Shown here piece after piece: positions 45,302 to 54,288 of a stretch of DNA of 64,000 nucleotides. The number at the start of each line of letters is the position of its first letter. Positions within the stretch are counted from its first letter, which is position 1. The notes under the pieces were generated by a model. That model did not search any database. It saw only the letters and a program-made list of their open reading frames with translations, and was not told the origin of the DNA. Where the stretch lies: contig JAFYWF010000120.1 of assembly GCA_017558145.1 (NCBI GenBank), forward strand, positions 1 to 64,000. The letters are read 5' to 3'. This DNA comes from Lachnospiraceae bacterium (GTDB lineage: Bacteria; Bacillota; Clostridia; Lachnospirales; Lachnospiraceae). The position numbers and the translations under genes are program-made.

Positions 45302-46294
45302 ATGAAGAAAAAAGGATTAGTATTATGTATGCTTATCACATTGTTATTTCCGCTTCTTGCAGGTTGCGGAACAAGCACGGCTACAGGCACGAAAGTGACA
45401 TTAAATGAAGTAGCACATTCTGTTTTTTATGCACCTATGTATGTGGCCATAGAAGAAGGATATTTTACAGAAGAAGGTTTGGATGTGACATTAGTCACTG
45501 GATTTGGTGCAGACAAAACAATGACAGCTTTACTTTCAGGTGAAGCAGATATTGGATTTATGGGACCGGAATCTACCATTTATACTTATCAGGGTGGTAT
45601 GGAGGATTATGCTGTAAATTTTGCACAGTTAACTCAAAGAGCAGGCAACTTTTTGGTAGGAAGAACTCCTTATGAGGACTTTACTTTTGCCGATTTAAAA
45701 GGAAAAGAAGTTTTGGCGGGGCGCGCCGGTGGGATGCCACAGATGGTATTTGAATATATTTTGAAAAAGCATGGATTAGATCCGGCCACGGATGTAAAGA
45801 TGGATCAGAGTATTGATTTTGGTTCTACTGCGGCTGCTTTTTCCGGTGGGCAGGGAGAATATACCGTAGAATTTGAACCTCATGCTACCGCTTTGGAACA
45901 AAAAGGAGATGGCTATGTATTGGCGTCTTTGGGAGAAGAATCCGGTTACGTACCATATACTGCTTTTAGTGCACGAAAAAGTTATATCGAAGCAAATCCT
46001 GAAGTGATTGAAAGTTTTACCAGGGGATTACAAAGAGGAATGGAGTATGTAAACAGTCATACGGCAGATGAGATTGCAACTGTAATCCAGCCACAGTTTG
46101 AAGAGATGGATGCCACATCTTTGGCATTAATTATTGAACGTTATCAGGGGCAGGATACTTGGAAAACAGATTTGGTCTTTACAAAAGAAGCTTTTGATTT
46201 GTTACAAGATATTTTAATGGATGCAGGGGTAGTGGAAGAACGAGTGCCATATGAAGATTTGGTGAATACTTCCTTTGCTGACAATGTAAAATGA
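45302..46294 (+). CDS. NMT1/SsuA-type substrate-binding lipoprotein, orphan
   Basis: A 330-residue lipoprotein: signal peptide of about 21 residues ending LLAG before the lipidated Cys22, then an SBP of the NMT1/ThiY-SsuA group (PF09084). Seen are HSVFYAPMYVAIEEGYFTEEG, the GFGADKTMTALLSGEADIG ligand loop and a DLKGKEVLAGRAGGMP segment. Family ligands include thiamin precursors, taurine and nitrate-type anions. The matching permease and ATPase genes are absent on both sides. A TATACT box (45272-45277) precedes it. Confidence 0.86.
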   Translation: MKKKGLVLCMLITLLFPLLAGCGTSTATGTKVTLNEVAHSVFYAPMYVAIEEGYFTEEGLDVTLVTGFGADKTMTALLSGEADIGFMGPESTIYTYQGGMEDYAVNFAQLTQRAGNFLVGRTPYEDFTFADLKGKEVLAGRAGGMPQMVFEYILKKHGLDPATDVKMDQSIDFGSTAAAFSGGQGEYTVEFEPHATALEQKGDGYVLASLGEESGYVPYTAFSARKSYIEANPEVIESFTRGLQRGMEYVNSHTADEIATVIQPQFEEMDATSLALIIERYQGQDTWKTDLVFTKEAFDLLQDILMDAGVVEERVPYEDLVNTSFADNVK

Positions 46295-46377
46295 TTACAA
46301 AATATATCAGAATGAAAAACATGAATTGGTAAATTTGAAAATCCCATAAATTGCTTTCCTAGAGTTTAAAATCATGG

Positions 46378-46427
46378 TATAATTCGTACTATGAGACAGA
46401 CTTGATACCATTTCTATAGAATGGTAT
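46378..46427 (+). promoter_or_regulatory. Promoter and leader hairpin of the SPFH gene
   Basis: TATAAT (46378-46383) with extended TGG forms a strong -10; the -35 is weak. The leader folds ATACCATT (46405-46412) / AATGGTAT (46420-46427) about 15 nt after the predicted start. Confidence 0.5.
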
Positions 46428-46455
46428 GAAAATAAAAATCTAGGAGGGTAATGTT

Positions 46456-47454
46456 ATGGGATTTTTTTCAAAACAGTTTGCCAGTGTAATTGAATGGAAT
46501 GAAAGTAAGGAAGGAACGCTTTTTTGGAAATTTCAGAGTGATGAAATTAAAAAAGATTCCAGATTAATTGTTCGTCCGGGACAGGATGCAATCTTTTTAT
46601 ATAATGGTAAGGTAGAAGGAATTTTTACAGAGGAAGGGAATTATGAAGTAGAGTCCCAGATTATTCCTTTCCTGACTACGTTAAAAAGTTTTAAATTTGG
46701 TTTCAATACTCCACTTCGTGCAGAAGTTCTTTTTGTAAATACCAAAGAAGTGTTAGTAAAATGGGGAACTAAAAATGCGATTAATTTACAGGCACCAGGG
46801 CTTCCGGGAGGAATGCCAATTCGTGCTTTTGGTACTTTTAGTTGTAAAATTGGTGATTATAATGTATTGATTGAAAAGCTTGCAGGAATTCGTCAGACTT
46901 ATACTGTAGATGAAGTAAAGGAACGTATTATTACTGATTTGAATCCAATGCTTATGAGTTGGATTGGTAAAGAAGGAAGAGATATGTTCAATCTTCAGAT
47001 GGATGCGAAGAAAATCGGTGATGGTATTTGCGATGAATTAAATAGTGAAATGAGCGAGCTGGGAATTGCAATTACGAACTTTACCATTGAAAGTTTCTCT
47101 TATCCGGAAGAAATTAAGAAGATGCAGGAAAAAGCTGCAGCGCAGGCTATGATAGGAGATGTAAATAAATACCAGCAGATTGCAATGGCGGATGCTTTGG
47201 GAAAAGGCGGAAGTGGTTCCGGAATGGCTACTGATATGGTAGGTCTTCAGATGGGAATGGCTATGGGACAGCAGATGGTGAATCAAATGAACATGAACCA
47301 AATGAACATGAATCAAATGAGCCAACAGATGAATGTAGGGGGTCAAATGGGACAGCCGGCTGGTGGCGGAGTAGTACCTAAATTTTGTCCAAATTGTGGA
47401 ACACCAACGAATGGTGCTAACTTCTGTGGAAATTGTGGAAATAAATTAGTATAA
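46456..47454 (+). CDS. SPFH-domain protein with C-terminal zinc ribbon (YdjI-like)
   Basis: A 332-residue cytoplasmic protein. Residues about 20-230 form an SPFH/band-7-like domain of the group sometimes called virion core protein-like, related to Bacillus YdjI, which helps place a PspA-type protein at the membrane. A Met/Gln/Asn-rich segment (about 258-300) contains QMNMN repeats from a 15-bp DNA repeat, and the C-terminus is a zinc ribbon with CPNCG and CGNCG. No membrane segment is present. It probably scaffolds membrane-stress or phage-shock-type assemblies, but no pspA or ydjH partner is adjacent. Confidence 0.84.
   Translation: MGFFSKQFASVIEWNESKEGTLFWKFQSDEIKKDSRLIVRPGQDAIFLYNGKVEGIFTEEGNYEVESQIIPFLTTLKSFKFGFNTPLRAEVLFVNTKEVLVKWGTKNAINLQAPGLPGGMPIRAFGTFSCKIGDYNVLIEKLAGIRQTYTVDEVKERIITDLNPMLMSWIGKEGRDMFNLQMDAKKIGDGICDELNSEMSELGIAITNFTIESFSYPEEIKKMQEKAAAQAMIGDVNKYQQIAMADALGKGGSGSGMATDMVGLQMGMAMGQQMVNQMNMNQMNMNQMSQQMNVGGQMGQPAGGGVVPKFCPNCGTPTNGANFCGNCGNKLV
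47284..47328 (+). repeat. 15-bp tandem repeat inside the SPFH gene
   Basis: Three consecutive 15-bp units start CAAATGA; the first two differ only in their last base and each encodes QMNMN, the third has diverged. The unit keeps the frame, so copy-number change would alter only the linker length. Confidence 0.75.
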
Positions 47455-47458
47455 AACG

Positions 47459-47485
47459 AAAAGCCTTGCTCATGCAGGGCTTTTG
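47459..47485 (+). terminator. Stem-loop between the SPFH gene and pcrA
   Basis: AAAAGCCTTG (47459-47468) / CAGGGCTTTT (47475-47484), one G-U pair, bordered by the pcrA ribosome site. Likely reduces read-through into pcrA. Confidence 0.75.
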
Positions 47486-47497
47486 TTAGGAGAATGA

Positions 47498-49855
47498 ATG
47501 AGTAAATATGATACATTAAATACAAAGCAAAAAGAGGCTGTGTTTCATACGGAAGGCCCACTTTTAATCCTTGCAGGAGCTGGAAGTGGAAAAACAAGAG
47601 TAGTAACACACCGTATAGCATATTTGATTGAGGAAATGGGAGTACGTCCGTGGAATATTTTAGCCATTACCTTTACCAATAAGGCAGCAGCTGAGATGAG
47701 AAGTCGAGTAGATGAGATTGCCGGATTTGGATCCGACCAAATTTGGGTATCTACGTTCCATTCTATGTGTGTAAGAATTTTGCGTCGACACAGCGATCGT
47801 TTGGGTTTTGATACCAGTTTTACAATTTATGATACAGATGACCAGAAAACTATCATGAAGGAAGTTTGCAAGCGATTGGAAATTGATACGAAGCAATTGA
47901 AAGAAAGAACTCTTATGGGGATGATTTCCAAAGCGAAAGATGAACTAATTACGCCGGAGGAATATGCTTTAAATGCTTTAGGTGATTATAAATGTCAAAA
48001 AGTTGCTGCAGTCTATAAGGAATATCAAGATGCATTGAAAAAGAACAATGCTATGGATTTTGATGATTTAATTGTAAAGACAGTAGAACTTTTTAAAAAT
48101 TGTCCTGAGGTTTTAGAAAATTATCAAGAGCGTTTTCAGTATATTTGTGTAGATGAATATCAGGATACCAATACGGCACAATTTGAGTTGGTAAGGATTT
48201 TAGCTGCCAAATATCGTAATTTATGTGTGGTAGGGGATGATGACCAATCTATTTATAAATTCCGTGGAGCTAATATTAGTAACATTTTGGATTTTGAAAA
48301 AGTCTTTTCAGATGCAAAGGTAATTAAATTAGAGCAAAATTATCGTTCTACTCAAAATATTTTAGATGCAGCAAACCAGGTTATTAAAAATAATTTGGAG
48401 CGAAAAGATAAGGCTCTTTGGACTGAGCAGGGACCAGGAGAAAGACTTCATTATAGACAGTTTGATACTGCTTTTGAAGAAGCGGAATATATTGCCTTTG
48501 AAATTTTAAAGAAAAAGAGAGACATGCAAGCAGATTTTGGAGATTGTGCGATTCTTTATCGAACCAATGCTCAATCTCGTATTTTAGAAGAACGTTTTGT
48601 AAGAGAAGGGATACCTTATGAATTGGTAGGGGGAACTAACTTTTATGCCAGAAAAGAAATTAAGGATATGCTTGCATATTTAAAAACGATTGATAACGGA
48701 AAAGATGATTTGGCAGTAAAACGAATTATCAATATTCCGAAACGAGGGATTGGAGCAACAACTTTAAACAGAGTACAAGATTATGCCGACGAGATGGGAA
48801 TCAGTTTTTTTGATGCCTTGTGTAAAGCGGATCAGATCTATACGTTAGGAAAAAGTGGAACTAAATTAACACCTTTTACCAATATGATTGAGGTTTTCAG
48901 AACAAAGGTGAAAATTTATGGTTTGAAAAAATTGATAGAAGATATATTGGAAACAACCGGATATATTGACTATTTGAAAGAAACTGAAGATGAAGATGCC
49001 CAGGATAGAATCGATAACATTAATGAGTTGATTACTAAAATAGCGGTTTATGAGGAAAGTCATGAAGAACCATCTTTAAGTGAGTTTTTAGAAGAAGTTG
49101 CTTTAGTGGCAGATGTGGATAAATTACGGGAAGATGATAATCGAGTGTTGTTAATGACGTTGCACAGTGCTAAAGGGTTGGAATTTCCACATGTATATTT
49201 GGCAGGAATGGAAGATGGAATTTTCCCAAGTTACATGACTATTATGGATGAAGATCCAACTGCTATTGAGGAAGAAAGAAGATTGGCTTATGTTGGTATT
49301 ACCCGAGCTATGAAAGATTTGACCTTAACCAGTGCCAGAATGCGTATGATTCGAGGGGAAACCCAGTATAATCCGGTGAGTCGTTTTGTAAGAGAAATCC
49401 CAAGCAATTTAATGGATAATCGTCCATCACCGGCACCTAAAAAAGAAGCAGTGTATAAAGAAGATTCGGCAGAACGACTTTCCTTTAAATCAAAACCCTT
49501 TGGAATGGGGGGACAGACTACCGATGCAGTTTTTTTGTCTGCCGGTATGGGAGCTACTCGATCTTCAAATATGACATTTGCAAAACCTAAGGCAGTGGTA
49601 AAACCTAAAGCCACGGCTTTGGAAAATAAACCGTTTATTGCCAAAGGTGCGGCTACAGCATTGGGTAAGGGTGCACCTACAAGTAGTAGTTTAGACTATG
49701 GAGTAGGAGACCGTGTAAAACATATTAAATATGGCGTTGGTACAGTAAAAAATATTGAATCAGGTCCTAGAGACTACCAAGTAACGGTAGAATTTGATGG
49801 CGCAGGACAGAAGGTAATGTATGCAGCCTTTGCAAAATTGAAAAAGACAGAGTAA
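47498..49855 (+). CDS. pcrA: ATP-dependent DNA helicase PcrA/UvrD
   Basis: A 785-residue superfamily 1A 3'-5' DNA helicase for repair and for removing RecA and replication conflicts. Motifs are in order: Q-motif LNTKQKEAV, Walker A GAGSGKTR, TFTNKAA, the DEYQDTN Walker B, VGDDDQSIYKFRGA, LEQNYRS, TLHSAKGLEF and VGITRAM. The C-terminal extension ends in a Tudor-like VGDRVKHIKYGVGTV segment that binds RNA polymerase in PcrA. The start has a TAGGAG site. The adjacent gene ligA of the Bacillus order is absent. Confidence 0.97.
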   Translation: MSKYDTLNTKQKEAVFHTEGPLLILAGAGSGKTRVVTHRIAYLIEEMGVRPWNILAITFTNKAAAEMRSRVDEIAGFGSDQIWVSTFHSMCVRILRRHSDRLGFDTSFTIYDTDDQKTIMKEVCKRLEIDTKQLKERTLMGMISKAKDELITPEEYALNALGDYKCQKVAAVYKEYQDALKKNNAMDFDDLIVKTVELFKNCPEVLENYQERFQYICVDEYQDTNTAQFELVRILAAKYRNLCVVGDDDQSIYKFRGANISNILDFEKVFSDAKVIKLEQNYRSTQNILDAANQVIKNNLERKDKALWTEQGPGERLHYRQFDTAFEEAEYIAFEILKKKRDMQADFGDCAILYRTNAQSRILEERFVREGIPYELVGGTNFYARKEIKDMLAYLKTIDNGKDDLAVKRIINIPKRGIGATTLNRVQDYADEMGISFFDALCKADQIYTLGKSGTKLTPFTNMIEVFRTKVKIYGLKKLIEDILETTGYIDYLKETEDEDAQDRIDNINELITKIAVYEESHEEPSLSEFLEEVALVADVDKLREDDNRVLLMTLHSAKGLEFPHVYLAGMEDGIFPSYMTIMDEDPTAIEEERRLAYVGITRAMKDLTLTSARMRMIRGETQYNPVSRFVREIPSNLMDNRPSPAPKKEAVYKEDSAERLSFKSKPFGMGGQTTDAVFLSAGMGATRSSNMTFAKPKAVVKPKATALENKPFIAKGAATALGKGAPTSSSLDYGVGDRVKHIKYGVGTVKNIESGPRDYQVTVEFDGAGQKVMYAAFAKLKKTE

Positions 49856-49993
49856 TTATCAGGAAAATTGTGGATTGTTAAAAATGAGAGAAAATAGCAT
49901 AAAAAATTCATAAATTTTTTGATAAATAGGTAGTAAAAAGGATACAAAAGTGGTATCATAACTACAGGTATTTTTAAGAAAGAAGGTACGGCT

Positions 49994-50275
49994 ATGAATA
50001 AAGTTGATGAAATTTTAGAAATTGTAAAAGGCAACGCACAAAAAAAAGAAAAGAAATCTTGTCCTATCGTTTGGATTTTAGCAATCGTGGGTGCGGTAGT
50101 AGCGGTTGCTGCAATTGCTTATGCTGTGTATCGTTATTTTAACGCAGAAATCGAAGAAGAATTGGAAGATGAATTCGATGAAGATTTCGATGATGATTTT
50201 TTTGAGGATGAAGACTGTGACCCTATTGTAATTCCAAAGCAGGCACCTGCAGAAGAAGAGGATACAGAAGAATAA
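49994..50275 (+). CDS. Small membrane protein with acidic tail, unknown function
   Basis: A 93-residue protein I do not recognise. A charged N-terminus of about 23 residues is followed by one hydrophobic segment (24-46) and a C-terminal tail in which residues 50-73 are mostly Asp and Glu. The coding potential looks real: an AGAAAGAAGG site, its own intergenic promoter region and a perfect terminator after it. It is either a single-pass protein with the acidic tail outside, or a regulatory membrane peptide. Such a tail could bind cations or basic proteins; that is speculation. Confidence 0.6.
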   Translation: MNKVDEILEIVKGNAQKKEKKSCPIVWILAIVGAVVAVAAIAYAVYRYFNAEIEEELEDEFDEDFDDDFFEDEDCDPIVIPKQAPAEEEDTEE

Positions 50276-50288
50276 TTTACGGATGGAG

Positions 50289-50316
50289 GGCTGTTGTATT
50301 ATCAACAGCCTTTTTT
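50289..50316 (+). terminator. Rho-independent terminator after the small membrane protein
   Basis: Perfect 8-bp stem GGCTGTTG (50289-50296) / CAACAGCC (50303-50310), TATTAT loop and a T6 tail. It lies before the rlmD ribosome site, supporting the later rlmD start. Confidence 0.92.
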
Positions 50317-50357
50317 ACGTTAAATTAGTGCGAGAAAATAGAAACGGAGAAGAAGAC

Positions 50358-51959
50358 ATGAAAAAAGGAAATACATATACAGGAATTGTAGAAAGAGTAG
50401 ATTTTCCTAATAAAGGAGTCGTTATTGTTGAAACAAGCCAAGAAGAGGGTGCTTTAAAACAAGAAAAGTGTATCGTTAAAAATACTTTGCCGGGTCAGAA
50501 AGTGACCTTTATGGTGAATAAAGTAAGAAAAGGCAAAGCGGAAGGAAGATTACTGAAAACTGAGGAAATGTCTGTGTTAGAAACAGGAAGTCCCTGCCCA
50601 CATTTTGGTGTGTGTGGAGGTTGTACGTATATTTCACTACCTTACGAAGAACAGCTGAAAATCAAAGAAGGACAGATTAAAAAGCTTCTTGGTAATTGTT
50701 TAGATGGAAAACAGAAAGAATATGTTTTTGAAGGAATCAAAGGGAGTCCGGCAGTATATGAATATCGTAATAAAATGGAATTTTCGTTTGGTGATGAAAT
50801 AAAAGATGGTCCACTTTCTTTAGGTATGCATAAACGAGGAAGTTTTTATGATGTGGTACCGGTAGAAAATTGCCAAATCGTGGATGAAGATTATAGAACT
50901 ATTTTAAAAACGACCTTAGCGTTTTTTAAAGAAAAAGATTTGAGCTTTTATCACAGACTCCGTCATGAAGGATATTTGAGACATTTGCTGGTTCGTAAAG
51001 CAGTAAAGACAAAAGAGATTTTGATTGCGTTAGTTACAACTACCCAAAGGGAAGAATTGATAAAACAAGATACTATTAATATAGAAGAAACAGATATCAA
51101 TGCTTTGGCAAATAGCATATTAGAGAATGAAAAAGAAATGTTGGAATCTTGGAAGGAACAGTTGTTGGCAGCAAACTTAGAGGGGAAAATTGCAGGTATT
51201 CTTCATATTCAAAATGATTCTCTAGCGGATGTAGTAAAAAGTGATCGTACCGAAATTTTATATGGACAAGACTATTTTTATGAAGAATTATTAGGTTTAA
51301 AATTTAAGATTTCAACATTCTCCTTTTTCCAAACGAACTCTTTAGGAGCAGAAGTATTATATCAGACTGCACGAGAATATATAGGAGATTTGGGAACAGC
51401 TAATGCAGATGGTTCTCCTGACAAAATTGTATATGATTTATATAGTGGAACAGGGACAATTGCTCAGTTGATGGCACCGGTGGCAAAAAAAGTAATAGGT
51501 GTGGAAATTGTAGAAGAAGCCGTAGAAGCGGCTAAAAAGAATGCAGAATTAAACGGTTTGACCAATTGCGAATTTATTGCCGGTGATGTATTAAAAGTTT
51601 TGGATAGTATTGAAGAGAAGCCTGATTTTATTATATTAGACCCACCACGTGATGGAATCCACCCTAAGGCATTAGATAAGATTATTGATTATGGTGTAGA
51701 GCGTTTGATTTATGTTAGTTGCAAACCTACCAGCCTAATACGCGATTTGGAAGTTTTTTTGGAGAAGGGATATCAAGTGGATAGAGCTGTTGCAGTAGAC
51801 CAATTCCCTTGGACAGCAAATTGTGAAACGATTGTTCTTTTGTCCCAACGAAAACCCCAAAAAACAGCTAATGAAGAAGATAGTATAAATAAAGTGAACA
51901 AGAAAGAATTTGAATATCGAGAGGAAGAAATTTCAAATTGCGAATGTATTTATGGATAA
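50358..51959 (+). CDS. rlmD: 23S rRNA (uracil-5-)-methyltransferase RlmD/RlmCD
   Basis: A 533-residue SAM-dependent RNA m5U methyltransferase of the RumA/TrmA family. It has an N-terminal TRAM domain (about 1-60), the iron-sulfur cluster motif beginning CPHFGVCGGC, and the catalytic domain with FFQTNSLGAEVLYQ, DLYSGTGTIA, DPPRDGIHPKA and the nucleophile Cys in YVSCKPTSL. It modifies U1939 and/or U747 in 23S rRNA. ATG 50358 has a CGGAGAAG site; an earlier in-frame codon lies inside the preceding terminator. The C-terminal 25 residues beyond the domain are unusual and charged. Confidence 0.92.
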   Translation: MKKGNTYTGIVERVDFPNKGVVIVETSQEEGALKQEKCIVKNTLPGQKVTFMVNKVRKGKAEGRLLKTEEMSVLETGSPCPHFGVCGGCTYISLPYEEQLKIKEGQIKKLLGNCLDGKQKEYVFEGIKGSPAVYEYRNKMEFSFGDEIKDGPLSLGMHKRGSFYDVVPVENCQIVDEDYRTILKTTLAFFKEKDLSFYHRLRHEGYLRHLLVRKAVKTKEILIALVTTTQREELIKQDTINIEETDINALANSILENEKEMLESWKEQLLAANLEGKIAGILHIQNDSLADVVKSDRTEILYGQDYFYEELLGLKFKISTFSFFQTNSLGAEVLYQTAREYIGDLGTANADGSPDKIVYDLYSGTGTIAQLMAPVAKKVIGVEIVEEAVEAAKKNAELNGLTNCEFIAGDVLKVLDSIEEKPDFIILDPPRDGIHPKALDKIIDYGVERLIYVSCKPTSLIRDLEVFLEKGYQVDRAVAVDQFPWTANCETIVLLSQRKPQKTANEEDSINKVNKKEFEYREEEISNCECIYG

Positions 51960-51990
51960 AAATTAAATTGTTTGCCACGAATATTTCTAC

Positions 51991-52019
51991 TTGCACAGAG
52001 ATAAAATTTAGTGTATAAG
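51991..52019 (+). promoter_or_regulatory. Promoter of topA
   Basis: TTGCAC (51991-51996), 17-bp spacer, TATAAG (52014-52019), with a leader of about 85 nt to the topA start. Confidence 0.5.
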
Positions 52020-52109
52020 TGTAAATAGTCTGACGACACCCTGAAATAAAACGTAAAACAAGAAGTTTGTAAAGGGAAAAATGAATGTTGTCAATAAGGG
52101 GAACGTAAA

Positions 52110-54179
52110 ATGGCAAAATATTTAGTGATTGTAGAATCACCGGCAAAGGTAAAAACCATCAAGAAATTTTTAGGCACAAATTACGAGGTTATGGCTAGTA
52201 ACGGGCATGTACGTGATCTTCCTAAAAGCCGTTTGGGGATTGATGTGGAAGGTGATTTTGAGCCAAAATATATAACAATCCGTGGAAAAGGTGATATTTT
52301 AGCGGCTCTTCGCAAAGAAGTGAAAAAAGCAGAAAAGATTTATCTTGCAACTGACCCGGACCGTGAAGGAGAGGCGATTTCCTGGCATTTGTATGAAGCC
52401 TTGAAGCTGGCAGATAAGAAGGTATATCGAATTACTTTTAACGAAATTACCAAAACAGCTGTTAAGGAATCTTTAAAAAATGCAAAAGAAATTAATATGA
52501 ATCTGGTAGATGCTCAGCAGGCAAGAAGAGCTTTGGATAGAATGGTGGGATATCGTATTTCGCCGGTGTTGTGGGCAAAAGTTAAACGAGGCCTAAGTGC
52601 CGGAAGAGTACAATCAGTAGCACTTAGAATTATTTGTGATCGAGAAGAAGAGATTGAAGCATTTATTCCTGAAGAATACTGGACTTTAGAGGCAGCACTA
52701 AAGGCAGAAGGGCAGAAAAAAGCCATGACTGCTAAGTATTACGGAAAAAATGGTAAAAAAACAGAAATTAAAAATAAAGATGAAGTTGAAGCTATCATTG
52801 CGCAGGTAAAGGAAGCGCAGATGGTTGTGGAAGAAGTAAAAAAAGGAGAAAGGACGAAAAAAGCTCCTTTGCCATTTACTACTTCTACCTTACAACAGGA
52901 AGCCAGCAAGGTATTAAATTTTTCTACACAAAAAACTATGCGTTTGGCACAACAGTTATATGAAGGTGTGGATATCAAAGGAAATGGTACGGTAGGTATT
53001 ATTACTTACTTACGTACAGATTCTACCCGTGTTTCCGAAGAAGCGATAGCTCAGGCGAAAGACTATATTGCAAAGCAGTATGGTGAAAATTATGCAGCGA
53101 CTATTGAAGAAGGAAAACAGAATAAGAAAAAAATTCAGGATGCACATGAAGCAATTCGTCCGACAGAGATTGCCAGAACACCGCAATTAATTAAGGATTC
53201 TCTTTCCAGAGATCAATTTCGTTTGTATCAGTTGATATGGAAACGATTTGTGGCCAGTAGAATGGCAGATGCCGTTTATGAAACCACTTCTGTAAAAATT
53301 GCTGCAGGAGAACATAGATTTACTATGGCTGCCAGCAAGGTGAAGTTTGAAGGTTTTAGAAGTGTCTATGTTCAGGAAGATGAGGAAAAAGAAGCGTCAA
53401 ATGTTCTTTTGAAGAATTTAGAAAAAGGTGACAAACTTATTTTGGAAGATTTGGAACCAAAACAGCATTTCACACAAGCTTTACCAAGATACACAGAGGC
53501 CTCACTGGTAAGGGCTCTGGAAGAGTTAGGAATAGGACGACCAAGTACTTATGCACCGACCATTACTACTATTTTGGCTAGAAGATACATTATTAAAGAA
53601 AATAAGAATCTTTATGTAACAGAGCTTGGCGAAGTAGTTAATCGTATGATGATAGAAGCTTTTCCAACAATTGTAGATGTGAATTTTACTGCAAATCTGG
53701 AAACTTTATTGGATGGAGTAGAAGAAGGGCATGTGAAGTGGAAAACTATCATAGCTAATTTTTATCCGGATTTAGATGAAGCTGTTAATAAGGCTGAAAA
53801 AGAACTGGAAGCAGTTAAGGTGACAGAGGAATTTTCTGGAGAAGAGTGTGAGTTGTGTCATAAACCGATGTATATTAAATATGGACCACATGGAAGATTT
53901 CAAGCTTGTTCCGGTTTTCCGGATTGTCGTAATACAAAACCGTATTTTGAAAAAATTGGTGTTGAATGTCCAAAATGCGGAAAAGATATTGTGTTAAAGA
54001 AAACTAAAAAAGGACGTAAATATTTTGGATGTATTAATAATCCGGAATGTGATTATATGGTATGGCAAAAGCCTTCTAAAGAAAAATGTGATAAATGCGG
54101 TAACTTGATGCTGGAAAAAGGTAATAAATTAGTATGTCCAACGGAGGAATGTGGAAATATTATAGACAAGAATTGTTAA
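52110..54179 (+). CDS. topA: DNA topoisomerase I
   Basis: A 689-residue type IA topoisomerase that relaxes negative supercoils. It starts with the TOPRIM domain (LVIVESPAKVKTI; DPDREGEAISW) and has the active-site Tyr300 in TYLRTDSTR. The C-terminus carries three zinc-ribbon units (CELCHKP, CPKCGKD, CDKCGN). Residues match the normal Firmicutes length. Its stop codon overlaps a CodY-box pair for the next gene. The Bacillus order topA-trmFO-codV-clpQY-codY is shortened here to topA-codY. Confidence 0.97.
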   Translation: MAKYLVIVESPAKVKTIKKFLGTNYEVMASNGHVRDLPKSRLGIDVEGDFEPKYITIRGKGDILAALRKEVKKAEKIYLATDPDREGEAISWHLYEALKLADKKVYRITFNEITKTAVKESLKNAKEINMNLVDAQQARRALDRMVGYRISPVLWAKVKRGLSAGRVQSVALRIICDREEEIEAFIPEEYWTLEAALKAEGQKKAMTAKYYGKNGKKTEIKNKDEVEAIIAQVKEAQMVVEEVKKGERTKKAPLPFTTSTLQQEASKVLNFSTQKTMRLAQQLYEGVDIKGNGTVGIITYLRTDSTRVSEEAIAQAKDYIAKQYGENYAATIEEGKQNKKKIQDAHEAIRPTEIARTPQLIKDSLSRDQFRLYQLIWKRFVASRMADAVYETTSVKIAAGEHRFTMAASKVKFEGFRSVYVQEDEEKEASNVLLKNLEKGDKLILEDLEPKQHFTQALPRYTEASLVRALEELGIGRPSTYAPTITTILARRYIIKENKNLYVTELGEVVNRMMIEAFPTIVDVNFTANLETLLDGVEEGHVKWKTIIANFYPDLDEAVNKAEKELEAVKVTEEFSGEECELCHKPMYIKYGPHGRFQACSGFPDCRNTKPYFEKIGVECPKCGKDIVLKKTKKGRKYFGCINNPECDYMVWQKPSKEKCDKCGNLMLEKGNKLVCPTEECGNIIDKNC

Positions 54180-54202
54180 ATTTTCTGAATTTACAGAAAA
54201 TT
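54179..54202 (+). promoter_or_regulatory. Overlapping CodY boxes upstream of codY
   Basis: Two 15-bp CodY-box-like motifs overlap by 6 bp: 54179-54193 (12 of 15 matches to AATTTTCWGAAAATT) and 54188-54202, AATTTACAGAAAATT (14 of 15). They end 11 bp before the codY -35. This 6-bp overlap is the arrangement known for strong CodY sites, so feedback control of codY is likely. Confidence 0.65.
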
Positions 54203-54213
54203 AACTTAAAATG

Positions 54214-54242
54214 TTGTGATTTTACAAAAAGTATGCTACAAT
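54214..54242 (+). promoter_or_regulatory. Promoter of codY
   Basis: TTGTGA (54214-54219), 17-bp spacer, TACAAT (54237-54242) with extended TGC. Confidence 0.65.
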
Positions 54243-54288
54243 CAGCCTATATAGATGTACGTTTTGTGTTCATAGATGGAGGAAGGTA

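Noticed and set aside
54179..54202. Terminator of topA
   Set aside because: The inverted repeat is AT-rich and lacks a T-run; it fits the CodY-box pattern much better.
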